This document shows, piece after piece, positions 33,616-44,579 of a stretch of DNA of 64,000 nucleotides. Source of the DNA: Clavulina sp. PMI_390 (lineage: Eukaryota; Basidiomycota; Agaricomycetes; Cantharellales; Hydnaceae); NCBI GenBank assembly GCA_015039315.1, contig WIDE01000019.1, positions 341,613 to 405,612 on the forward strand, given 5' to 3'. Positions within the stretch are counted from its first letter, which is position 1. Each line of letters opens with the position of its first letter. The notes under the pieces are model-generated. The model made no database searches. It worked only from the letters and a program-made list of their open reading frames with translations, and was not told the origin of the DNA. The position numbers and the translations under genes were made by a program.

Positions 33616-35860
33616 TCAAAGATCATTCGTGCGCTTCAGCCCCTGCTGCGGTTTGCACTCTGACATCCAATCCTTTGGCGTTAGTTCAGCTGCACGCCGC
33701 GAGAACGCCTCCAGGGTGCACATCTCTGGCGAGCCTGGGTAATGATCTTTGGGGTCTGCACACATTGGGAGTTTCAGGGTTCGGTTCTGGTAGCGGAATC
33801 GGACATCTTTGGTTCGCAAATGGGAAGTGAAATTAGGGATATAAATCGCCAAGATGCGGCGCCATATAGCATGATTAGCACGATGAGTGTTCGCAGTTGA
33901 TAACGAGGACGTACAGTGCGCAGGTTTTCTCAGACCGAGGAAGCTGGTGATGGAGCTTCCTGATGATGCGGTATCCTTGAATAGCTCCACCGTCATCGAG
34001 GCTGTGAACTCCGGCCATCTGTTATGGGTCGATTTTCAGTCACAACGCATAATTCTAGGCTCGGCCAATAGCCAAGACAGAAAACACGGCAATATACTCA
34101 CCTCCCATCAAAAACATCAAGGGTCTGTTGCATTCCTGCTAGACTGGTATCATGGCATGCATGAATCGCAATCTTTAGCGGATCTTTATCTCCCTTCTCG
34201 GCTTTTTTCTGCATCCGTGTTGAGATATCGGAAAGAAGTCGGCCCATGGCGAGCTTGCGGACCTCGGGGTGCTTGTACCCATCGAACCATTCCGCGACGA
34301 TCGCTTCTTCCTTTAGAGTCAGAGAAAATTCAGTGCCAGAGAAGGAATAGATGGATTGAAATTAATTGGCAAGGCGACCTCATACTCACTAGCGGAAGCA
34401 TAATCGAGGTATCCTCGAATACGGCGGGAACAGGGACACCGTGCGATTTTGCTGCTCGTATCTATACGTGCATTGTTAGTCAGAGCGATTTGAGATTGAT
34501 GGCCATGGAAGGGACTGACCGTGTCAAGAATGCCGCTTGCTCGAGGCTTTCCATCTATTTGGACCGGGTTTCCGTTGATATAGGGCGAAAGCTCCGCGTT
34601 GAATGCCGCTAATCGAGGGTTATATTTCTCAATGGCAGCTAGATCGAGCATGAGTTAGCGGAGCTCCTGGATTAGAGGCATGACAAATGCTGTGTTGAGC
34701 GCACCTTTCTCGAACCCAATCATGAGCTCCTTCAGCCTTGCACAGATGTATGAGTTTCCCATTAGATTCTCGTCTTGTGGTTGCCGTACCCTGACTTTTG
34801 GGACAAGGCCGGGTGCAGTATGTTCTGTTGGATATAGCCCATGTAGGACTTCCTGAAGAGTCTCCACAGTCCGTGGCATATTGGTGGAACGGAAGTAGGC
34901 AGCATCCTGATCACTGAATGTGCTGGGGAGGAATCCAAGTCTAATATGGTGGAAGGTCAGCAAATGGATCAATCAATCAGAAGTAGTCGGAGAATTCTTT
35001 TTGCGTACTTGGAAACATAGAGGTCTCGTAAAGCACGTCCATATTGGTATGTCGACTGACGGCCGACATTCGTCAATTCACCGAGCATGCTTCCATCCAC
35101 TCATTAGCTTTACCGATCGATACATTTGGAAGATGCTAGAGCGTACCATTCCTCATCTTTACTCGTTCCGTCGCCACGCTCGACACTGCAATAGCCGATA
35201 TAAGGAAGAAGGTCAGCCCGACGGTTCTTCACATGACATCACTGGGATCGTTTGGGACCGGTGCCGGAAGCGGAGAAGAACGTCACCCACATCCGATGGA
35301 CCTCGAGTTCTTCAAGCGCATTCTGAGCACCGACGACAGCAGCCTTGAACCTTCTTGCCTCTCCACAAAAGGTCCAAGATGAAGGCAAAGATGCTGGGGG
35401 TTCCGTCATCCGGATACCCACAGGGGTTCGTTCGCCTTGATCATCGCAAAGCGATCACACGAGCACCATGCGGCAAACACGCGACAGAGCAGAGTCAGGA
35501 TAAAACAAGGTTTCACATGAGTTGCCAGATAAATTAGTCGCAGTCAACGAGCAAGAGAAGTAGACATCGTTCAGCAATCATGATCGCGCCTACGATGAGT
35601 TCAAGGGGCGTTCACTTATAGAGATAGTGCTTACCGTGCCGTACGAACACATTGACTTGCGCTAGCTCTAGCCCTTTCGGGGGTGTGGGATACAGGTCCG
35701 GCTCTAGCTTGGTGGCTTTGGACGTGTATTCCACGCTCAAGGGGGCTTGGTTAGAAGAGGAAGACGATGCGGATGCCATGTAAGATACTCCCGGCGACAA
35801 TGCGGTAAGGAGGAGGAGGAGATTCGAAATGAAAGCGGCGCTTGACCTCAAGGTGGGCAT
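33616..35860 (-). CDS. Secreted histidine acid phosphatase
   Basis: Hydrolyses phosphomonoesters by a two-step histidine mechanism. The ATG at 35860 is chosen because it opens a signal peptide (MPTLRSSAAFISNLLLLLTA, then LSPGVSYMASA). The catalytic block VNVFVRHG-ERTPVGIRM is restored across an intron; it carries the R-H-G-x-R-x-P motif with the nucleophilic His. Later come TNVGRQSTY, AYFRSTNMPRTVETLQEVLH, and the proton-donor motif IHACHDTS (His-Asp). After that, FDGRWPEFTASMTVELFKD joins across another intron. The C-terminal part HYVRFRYQNRTLKLPMCADP ending SPEMCTLEAFSRRAAELTP matches branch-2 histidine phosphatases. At least six introns. All key residues are present, so it should be active in the secretory pathway or vacuole, or extracellularly; a phytase is less likely. 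Confidence 0.8.
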
Positions 35861-36296
35861 CAGCTTGGTTGGAAGTTCGCCTCCGAGAACAACAGGGCCA
35901 TACAACGCGCGCCCCTGAGGTTCCAGCGTCAGGCATTCATTCTGATTGGTTCCAGGATCAGCAAACAATTTATAACCTCTTATTCGGGCGATTTATCCGA
36001 GGTCGAGAACGGTTGCAAAACAGGGTCTGGATCCTGTGACCGCCGAGCTGAGCGGACGATCCTTTCGCCACTATTCACCATGTATAGCTTGCGAATATTG
36101 AGGCAGGGGATGATCAATTTCACCATTAGAAGTGATACAAGAATGTAAAAGGAACAATGCTGGGGTCACACCCTAGCATAGAGTCAAACCACAGCAACTA
36201 GCAGTCAGTCCAAACAGGGTAAATAATAAAAGGGAAACTAAAACGTGTCGAAAGTAAAAGACCCCGACACGAGACAACGGAAAGCAGCCCAAAAGT
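35861..36296. other. Intergenic, phosphatase promoter and ProRS 3' flank
   Basis: About 435 bp without a recognisable gene; it lies upstream of the phosphatase ATG and downstream of the prolyl-tRNA synthetase stop codon. Confidence 0.45.
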
Positions 36297-39249
36297 CTAG
36301 TAGCTTCGGCCGAACATGGTCCAGCGCTTGGCATCCTTGCCACACGCAGGGCACTTGGTCCCCGGAGCAAGCTCGCCCCAGCGCTTCTGGTCGAAGGGAA
36401 TGGCCAGGGACTTTGCACCAGCAGAGGGAGCGCGTTCGTCAGTGGGCTCGGCTCTAGAGGAAAATACGTGCATTTAGTTATATAGGCTAGCGGTTCAACA
36501 ATGCGGAAAAGCAAACACTTACGATCTGCCACTCCTCTCCTTGATGTCATCTTCACAGCTCTCTTCCTCGCACCACGGGATGACTGCCACACACTTGGCA
36601 TCAAGAGTCGGCACAACGTCCTCCCACTTGGTCACAGGCTTCAGGCGCTCCTGAACGGCGTCATACGCGCGCTTATACATATCGGCCTGGATGGTCTCGA
36701 GCAGCTTGGGCACGGTAGTGGTGAGGTCAGTCATGGCAAGGGGGGCCTTGGCAGCATTGTCGCGACGAACACCAAGGACTTGGTTCTTGGCGATATCTTG
36801 CGGGCCAATCTCAAGACGGAGGGGAACACCCTAGTACGTGAGAGAAGGGAACGAAAAGTGAGTATTTAAGCAGCCTGCAGACAACGATCGAATATGATGA
36901 TGAGTTTACCTTCTGCTCCCAGTGGGCGAATTTCCAACCGGGAGTGTAGAGATCACGATCGTCCACGCGGGCCCTGACACCAGCCTTCTTCAGATCCTTG
37001 ACGACCTCGCGGCAAGTCTCATAGACCTTCTCCTTAGCGGCCGCATCGAGCTTGATGGTAAGGCCCACCGGGATGACAACAACCTGCACGCTCGCAACAC
37101 GGGGAGGCAAAACCAAGCCCAAATTATCACCGTGGGTCATGACCATCACACCAATAGTACGAGTGCTCAAGCCCCAGCTGTTCTGCCACACATGAAGCTT
37201 GCTCTCCTCGGCAGTCGCGCCTGGCTTCTGCTCGGGATCCTCAACAACAATGTTGAACATTTTGCTGAAGTTTTGGCCCAGGCAGTGAGATGTAGCGCCT
37301 TGGATGCCGCGTCCAGAGGTGGGGATGAAGCCCTCAACGGTAGTGGTGTACAGACCACCAGCGAACTTTTCTTTCTCCGATTTGATACCTGGGACGACGG
37401 GAACGGCGAGCAGCTCTTCGTACACTCGTCGGTAGAGGTCGAGGATAGTGAGTACTTCCTCGTCAGCGTCAGCCTTGGTCAGATGCGCAGTGTGGCCTTC
37501 CTGCCAAAGGAACTCGCGAGTACGAAGGAATGGCTCTGCAAGGATATATTTGCCTCAGCATCATACCGTCAAAATCGAACGGTATAAAATGGTACTGACG
37601 AGGATTTTTGAATTCCCACCGAACAACGCTGTTCCATTGGTTCAGCTTGAGGGGAAGATCACGATACGATTGGATCCACTTTGCGTAGTCTATGGGAGAA
37701 TCCAATGAGCTCACATCTCTGAACCGTGTATATATCTCTTACTCACAGGGATACATGACCGTTTCAGAAGTCGGGCGAATGGCAACGGGTTCCTCAAGTT
37801 CAGAGTTGCCACTGTATGATGAAGTGTATAGGTAAAGTCAGAACCACTCCTATGATCAAGTGAGAAGGGGAGAATTCTTACGCTCGCGTAACCCAAGCGA
37901 CTTCAGGGGCGAAACCCTCAATGTGGTCCTTCTCGCGCTCAAGAACCTTTTGGGAAACGAACATGGGGAAGTAGGCGTTCTCCACGTCAAGTTCCTTGAT
38001 TCGTGCGTTGAACCATTCTGCGCAAGAGGTTCAGAACGCCACTGATGGACTTAAGATGTAAATGATGATAATAACCTTGGATGGACTCCCAAACAGAGAA
38101 TGACCAGGGTTTCAGGATGTAGCAGCCTGAAACGCTGTAGTAGTCGATCATTTCTGATTTTAGGAGAACCTAAACAAGCAGCATGATTGTTAACACTTTC
38201 GAAGGTGTGCTGAGTAGCCTCGTCAATGATACGAACGGTGGTGTACCATCCGGGAAAGTCCACCTCCTTCCTGATACCGACAGCGAGCTGCTTGGCACCG
38301 TCGATCTTGGCATCCTCCTTCTCAACCTTTGCTGCACCTTTTTTCGGGGCACTGCATGGCAGGTTAAAGGCTCAGTGATCGATAAGAACTGAGTCATAGA
38401 TGAAATGACTCACGGAGGGATGGGTTCAAGGGTTTCTGCTTTGAGGGCGGCAAAGTCGACCTCGACGATTTTTGTCTCCGTGGTTTCTAATGTATTTAGG
38501 TACGCGACGACATCAGAGCCTTTCAGGAAGATTGTGGAATCGGATGTGGATGCATGTAGAGCAAATAATGAGGACGCGGCGGCGGTGGTGATGGAAGAGT
38601 CGACGATGGTGAGGACTTTGGGGAACGATTCGGCTGTAATAGATAGTGGGGACACTAGATCACACAGACAGAAAGTTTTATCGTCAGTTTCTGGTACGAA
38701 TGAGCAGCCGATCGCATCGATCTGAACACACGCGACGACGTGCAAAGAAGCAAAGACGACGAGGGAGGGGTACATACATGCGTCCTTATCAACGCCAAAC
38801 AGGCTCTTCAGCAGGTCTTCGTTCGCCAGCCGGAGATCCTTCATGTTATATTTCTTCCCGAGTGCACTCGAGTTGGTTTCTGTCTCTTCACGCGCAACGA
38901 CGACGAGGGCTTGCGGGCCCTTGACGACCTTGGGCTTGAAGACGAGGGTCTTGACGAGCTCAAAGCTCTCAGGGGCACTCCCGCTCTTGGTGATTGCTTC
39001 GCGCCATGAAGCAGGGGATGTGCTGGGCTCATGCGAGATGGCCGTGCTCGAGTGAGCAGGCGTGATGTTGAGCGATGCGAGTTTGGCGACGAGGTCTGAG
39101 GCAGCCATCCTCTTTCGTGTTGTTGCGAGTGTTCTTGATAGTGCGAACGACGGTGCGAGTGGTGGGCGACGACGCTGGGGGAAGGATCGATGTGGTCGTA
39201 GTGCTCTGGGAGTCAATCGGATGGCGCTGTGACTCGATAATCTCAACAT
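36297..39249 (-). CDS. Prolyl-tRNA synthetase, eukaryotic type with editing-like domain and putative mitochondrial presequence
   Basis: Class IIa aminoacyl-tRNA synthetase charging tRNA-Pro. Two in-frame starts are possible. The ATG at 39249 adds 47 residues rich in Arg/Ser and free of Asp/Glu ([20 protein letters not shown] and on), typical of a mitochondrial presequence. The ATG at 39108 ([20 protein letters not shown]) would give a cytosolic form. The N-terminal domain ([20 protein letters not shown]) resembles the YbaK/ProX-like domain of fungal ProRS. The core has [31 protein letters not shown] (motif 2), [20 protein letters not shown] and [13 protein letters not shown] (motif 3). The end, with a Cys-rich zinc-type module ([34 protein letters not shown]), is characteristic of the eukaryotic/archaeal type. 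About ten exons. Confidence 0.88.
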
Positions 39250-39421
39250 GTGTCGAACAAACAGTTGGAAAAAATTTGGAGACTCAAACAGGTGGCACAC
39301 GTCCAAGCGCCAGGAAAATTCAGACAAATGCAGAAAAATCAATATTGCGCATAAATGCTATGGAATGTACATTCGGGCAGTGGGTGGCTATTCGATAACT
39401 TGCGGTAGGTGCTAGCTAGTG

Positions 39422-40460
39422 CTATAGCCTCTCGAGGCTTGTCTGCGTCTTCTTCAGCAAATCATCAATTTGTTTAATGAATTTATCCGTGATCGTCTGA
39501 AGCTGTATATAACGAGCAATTAGGAAAGGTCTTGGGGAGCAGGTTTTTGGTTGGAGAGTATATGCACCTTTTTCGCTTCTGTTGAGCTTTTGTCGATGGG
39601 AGTCTTCTGTATTGCCCGGACAGTTTTCAATACTGCTTCCCGGAATCCTCGGATAGTCACTCGTGTGGTCTCAGAAAGCTTCGCCATATCCTTCACAAAC
39701 GCCTGGCGGGATTCCATAGTTGGTCTGAACGGATAGACGATTGAGTGTCAAGGCTTGTCAGACGAGGACATAAATAGCGGAAACGAGCATACTTTGAGAT
39801 GGGGATCTTGATAGTCGTCTCATTCACAATTTGGGGGATAGCTCCTGGAATCTTCTGAGCAAAGATAGCTTGCTCTACCTTCCTTAGCATCTACTGGCCA
39901 CCAGGCTAGGTATTCAGGAATGGAATGAGCGTAGCACCAGAAATGGCGAGACGTACCTTGTCATCAAAGAGCGTAATCAGCAGCGTGTTCCCCTCCTTGA
40001 CACCGACCGTGGCTACTTCATTCAGCCTTAGCTTTGCGCTCCCATCTTCATTGGGCACGCGCACCGCGTCCAGCAAGGAGGCATTCACCCGCCCACTCGC
40101 GCGATTTTCCAGCACCGCCATTTCTTTCGCGAAATGCGAGTAGGAAGCAGACATCTTGGACTCAAGGTCAGCGAAGAGCGGGGGCCAATCCACCGTGGTG
40201 TTGGCTGCTTCTTCCTCCTCCGACGCTGAAGAAGACGCACGACCCTTCTTCGAGTCGGCCTTTGTCTTCTTCCCTCGTGATAGGGGGGCAAGGGATGATG
40301 GGTTCGAGAGGGTTGGTGGAGAAGACATTCGGGGTGATGCATTGACAGCCAACAGACTTGCTCTCGAAAGCATGGATGTGGACGAGGATGCTACCCATCT
40401 TCTTGAGGCAATGTAACGAGCTGGAGACCTCGCCACGCGAGCTAATAACGTGGTATTCAT
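39422..40460 (-). CDS. RRF1: Mitochondrial ribosome recycling factor
   Basis: Releases the post-termination mitoribosome together with elongation factor G2. ATG at 40460; first exon to 39957, second 39890-39794, then further short exons to the stop at 39422. The N-terminal 60 or so residues are basic and Ser/Ala-rich without acidic residues (MNTTLLARVARSPARYIASR), a typical mitochondrial presequence. The RRF fold is clear: VRVPNEDGSAKLRLNEVATV, GNTLLITLFDDKMLRKVEQA, IPQIVNETTIKIPISKPTME, SRQAFVKDMAKLSETTRVTI. It finishes QIDDLLKKTQTSLERL. Length and domain order are as expected for fungal RRF1/MRRF. The start is 225 bp from the divergent ornithine-type carrier gene. Confidence 0.88.
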
Positions 40461-40685
40461 GTTTCCAGATGTCGAGAAACACTGAAAATTGCGCGGTTGG
40501 CCACGAATGCCGGTGCGCACCACGAAGGAAGTCGTTGTTTGGCGATGTCGTGGCCGAAGTCGCTTTTCATCGTGTTGACGAACTCAATTCATCACACGAG
40601 TGTGCAATTGAGATCTGCCCTTTTCTTCTTCTGACGTCTCTCCTTGGTTTGCTCCTTCTGTTGTGTGGACTGTGGGACGGGTAGC
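40461..40685. promoter_or_regulatory. Shared divergent promoter (225 bp)
   Basis: Separates start codons of two genes for mitochondrial proteins: RRF (minus, 40460) and the ornithine-type carrier (plus, 40686). A shared regulatory input is possible; no motif was assigned. Confidence 0.5.
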
Positions 40686-42026
40686 ATGGACGTGCCGACT
40701 CCTATTGAGCTTGAGAAAGTCGATGCACTACGAGCAGCAAAAGATGTTGCGTTTGGCAGTGTGCGTTCCCTCCCTCCTCAATAAACTATACAACAACCCC
40801 GAACCAACGTCTAGTGTGCCCTGGATGTACTTTTGCTGTTGCTAGTTCGCTGGCATGATCGCCAAAGTGTTCGAACACCCTTTTGACTTGACCAAAGTCC
40901 GGCTACAGAGCCAGGTCCTCGATGCAACCGCACGATTTGACGGCCCGATAGATTGCTTGCATAAAACATGGAAGTACGAAGGTATAAGAGGGCTATATCG
41001 GGTATGCTCTGATTTCAACTGTCATCTTTTATCGTTCTGTTCTGCTGACTGGCCCTTGGACTGGGTACGTTGTCGATTTGGAAAGCTAGGGCTTGCCACC
41101 ACCCGTACTGGGAGCTGCGGCAGAGAATGCGACGCTGTTCCTGACATATAACAATCTTCGTCGGGGGCTGGCTAATATGGACCCAGCGGCGGTCGAACGA
41201 GCAGGTGGGACACCACTATCCCATACTGTTATCGCAGCCACTGGGGCTGGTGCAGTAACGAGCTTTGTGCTGTGAGTTTCATAATCTTAGAATTTTGGTC
41301 GAGGATTGCTAACTATCATGATCGTATAGAACACCGATTGAGCTCATCAAGTGCAAGATGCAGGTGCAGATGCTCGCTGCTACTCCACTACCCTCCTCCA
41401 CCGGCGCCATACCCATACCCACTGTCAAAGTCACTGACCTACCAGGGCCAATTGCGATACTAAGGAGTGTCCTGAAAGAGAATGGATTCCGTGGCCTTTG
41501 GCTAGGTCATACCGGCACGCTCATTCGAGAGAGTGGAGGAGGAGCAGCGTGGTTTGGGATCAAGGAGCTTGTGTGTAAGGCCTTACTTGCACGACGGGAA
41601 GGAGGAACCGCTTCTTCCATAGCCGACGATGCGTTGTCAATACCGGCCATCTCTTCTTCCTCCCTGTCCACCTCCCCGTCATCATCCTCGACTCCCGCTA
41701 TCCAAGCCCAGAAGAAATCAGCACGCCCCGAAGCTTCCCTGAAGCCTTGGGAGTCTGCCCTTGCAGGTGCATGTGCTGGTGTAGGGTATACATTCCTACT
41801 CTTCCCCGCCGACTGTGTCAAATCTACCATCCAGACCGAAGAAGAGCTTCGCCCGCCAAAGCCAGGACAGCCCCGCTCCACTTTTATGGGCACGTTCCGA
41901 GAGATATGGCAGACGAAGGGTATGAAAGGCTTGTATGCCGGTGCTGGCGTGACAGGTTTCCGGAGTGCATTGAGCAGTGGCTTGATGTTTTTGATTTATG
42001 ACGCATTAGAGAAGTATCTTGGGTAG
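40686..42026 (+). CDS. Mitochondrial ornithine-type carrier
   Basis: Four exons: 40686-40760, 40846-41001, 41090-41271 and 41330-42026, giving 369 residues with six expected spans in three repeats. Carrier signatures: repeat 1 HPFDLTKVRLQ (canonical P-x-D-x-x-K-x-R), repeat 2 TPIELIKCKMQ (canonical P-x-E-x-x-K-x-K), repeat 3 FPADCVKSTIQ (partial). Other marks are RGLPPPVLGAAAENATLFLT and TLIRESGGGAAWFG. This resembles fungal ARG-13/ORT1 carriers, which exchange cytosolic and matrix ornithine for arginine biosynthesis. A Ser-rich insert precedes repeat 3. It is the founder-like member of a local carrier array; exons 2 and 3 (156 and 182 nt) have the same lengths as in the next two genes. Substrate is inferred by similarity. 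Confidence 0.82.
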
Positions 42027-42437
42027 ATAGCCTACACATCGAAGATATAAATCAATACTACTAGTTCCGAATGTGCCAACCTGAACCCTTCTGTCATGTT
42101 TTCTCCTGTTGATTTCAATGATTTGTTCGGCTTCAGAGTGATAACGTGAAATGCTTGACAGAGAACCGGCACATCACACCACCTCGTCTAGAATGACTCT
42201 TCGTTCTTCATAACCACTTGTCCTACACTTGAGCTAAGACGATATCCATTTGTGTGATGACGATGCGCACACGTATGCGATCGGCATCCGGACTCACCAT
42301 GGCCGGCCAACATGGTGCACTGCTTCCAGAGGCGATCTCACAAATTAAGCTTCGGCCCAAGGGATTTGCAAATATTCTCATATCCACCCCCACCATCCAC
42401 CCTCCTAGAGGACTAGAGCACACGACCACAGTGTGGC
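42027..42437. other. Intergenic, part of the carrier duplication
   Basis: Leader of the second carrier gene. Parts of 42090-42230 align with 44220-44350 upstream of the third carrier, showing that the duplicated unit includes the promoter. Confidence 0.5.
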
Positions 42438-43816
42438 ATGCAATCTCGTGTTGGTCTTCTTAACCAGATTCGGCAATCCCAGGAATTGAAAGCCTTGACA
42501 ACTGAGCCGGGCTCGAACGATATCAAGCCTGATGATAACTCGCTGGAGGCTCGAGCAGGTATCACTGATGAGGACGAGTACATCAAGAATCCACCTAGAC
42601 TATACAGGGGAGAAGAGTGGCTATTCTTCACTTTCCTTCCCCGAGCTCTGGGTCTCATGACGGTATGTTCATGACCTTTATCGTCTTCGTGAACCCTCAA
42701 TAACCCAAAATGACTCACTGGCGTTCTGCAATGGTAGGTAGTGGCTACCCTCGGGGCGATGCTTGAGCAGCCGTTTATATTAGCTCAGACACGTATCCAG
42801 AGCGAAGTCCTCAGCGTGACCCGGAGATTCCGAGGTCCAGTGGACTGTCTTCGCTCGTCATGGAGGCTTGGTGGTCTAAGCAGTCTGTACAGAGTAAGTA
42901 TCCCTATATTATCTAGCACTGTGCGTTCTCAGAAAAGCTGTCTCTCAGGGATTCGTGCCAGGCATGCTATCTGCCGCAATAGGGCCAATTATAGCACTTC
43001 GAGCCTACACGACCGTCTTCCGTGACCTAGCACATTTGAACCCTAAGCTCTTCGACAAAGAAGGGGAGCTTCCCTGGATGTATGAGACCGCTGTCATGAT
43101 GTGCGCCCAGGGGTCTACAACTTGGGTCATGTGAGTGTCCTCCTTCTTCCTTAGTTCTCCGATTCCACCAAGCAGTACTAATTAGCCTCTGGATCCCTAT
43201 TAGTACGCCACTCGAGCTATTAGCGCGTCGCAGGCATATTCAGGCCTTGCCACCGCCACCTCCCTTGATCTCCATGGCGGAGTCATTGCCACCTTCGTCA
43301 GTCGTTCACCACGCAATATCTAAACCGTCGTCTCCTGGTGCGTGGAGTATGGCCCGAACGATCTGGCAGCAAGAGGGCTTTCGCGGCCTCTATCGCGGGC
43401 ATAATGCAACCATGCTCCGTCAAGGGCTGGGGATCCCCCTTGCCTTCGCCATCAGCAACCCTGTTGAGAGGATGCTCAAGGCCCAAGAGTTTTCTCTTGA
43501 CCCCCCTCAATCTAAGCGCAAACTGCTTCCGTGGGAGGATGCAATCGTCGGTGCAACATATGGCCTCACATATGCATGTATCGCGACACCGTTTGACTGT
43601 GTCAAGACACTCACACAGACTGAGGGCGCGATACACTCTACCTCCCAGCCCTCACTTCATCGGACGTTCCGACACACGTTTGCGGAGGTGTACAAGGCAC
43701 GAGGGGTGCGTGGTCTCTACACGGGTTTCAGCATGGCTGCTCCTCGGATGACGGTGGTCATGGCTTTGGATTGGGTTCTTGCTGGCCTGGTCGATAGGGC
43801 TGGTATCTATGATTAA
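42438..43816 (+). CDS. Divergent mitochondrial carrier family protein (copy 1)
   Basis: Four exons: 42438-42662, 42738-42893, 42949-43130 and 43204-43816, giving 391 residues. Exons 2 and 3 match in length and position those of the ornithine-type carrier at 40686, supporting origin by duplication. The signatures are altered: repeat 1 is QPFILAQTRIQ (canonical Asp replaced by Ile, Lys by Gln). Repeat 2 is TPLELLARRRHIQ (Glu kept, Lys replaced by Ala). Repeat 3 is TPFDCVKTLTQ. The second half has RGLYRGHNATMLRQGLGIPL and LYTGFSMAAPRMTVVMALDW. An acidic N-terminal extension of about 75 residues (ITDEDEYIKNPPRLYRGEEW) is absent from the ornithine carrier. Probably a mitochondrial inner-membrane protein with an unusual or lost transport cycle. 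Confidence 0.8.
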
Positions 43817-44579
43817 TCCTTGCACTATTGGTATTGTTTCTGCCTATCATTCACGCTTCTTGTCGGGGAAATAGAGCCCGAGTGTACAGCTTGGCCAGAC
43901 GACTCTCGCAGCCATAACGCGCTGGCCAGGAAATACGCCATCTATAGTCATCATCGACTTCCAGCTTGCTCTAATTTCCGTCACGACTCTCTTTATGGCA
44001 TCCTTGACTGCTTGATCATCTTCTTTCTCTCCTCTTCATACCAGCGATGTTCTCCATTTACCCAACTAACGGGTCCGACTGAGGCTCGTCGGCTTTGTAT
44101 TGTATTTTGTTGTTAGCTTCAGCACTATGGTTTCTGATGATAATGAAGCACGTTGGTCCCGCGACGGATAACTTGTACGCCAGATACATAAATCAATCCT
44201 GTCAACGTTCAGATTCGTTGTATTTTCCTGTGTTGATTTCGACTACTTTTTGGAACGATAACGTGAAACGCTTGACAAAGAGCGGCACACTTCACGATCT
44301 CGTCCAGACTGACTCCCAGTCGTTCAGAACCACCAACCCTCGATTGGATTTCTGTAAAAGCTCATATGGCGCCCATGCTGCATGATGACGACGCGCGCAC
44401 GCACACGCTGTCGGCATGTCAAATCCGCCGGCGTCAGCCCGAGTTGGGGCACTGCTTCCAGGGTCTATAAGTGATCTCGCTATTTACGCCTCAGCACAGA
44501 GACTCGTATACGCTATCACCTTTGTCTTCCTTTCACCTTCCACCACCCTGAGACACTAGCGCGCAATCATTGCAACAAC
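43817..44579. other. Intergenic, duplicated leader of the carrier array
   Basis: About 760 bp. 44220-44400 aligns with the leader of the previous carrier copy; no separate gene was seen. Confidence 0.5.
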
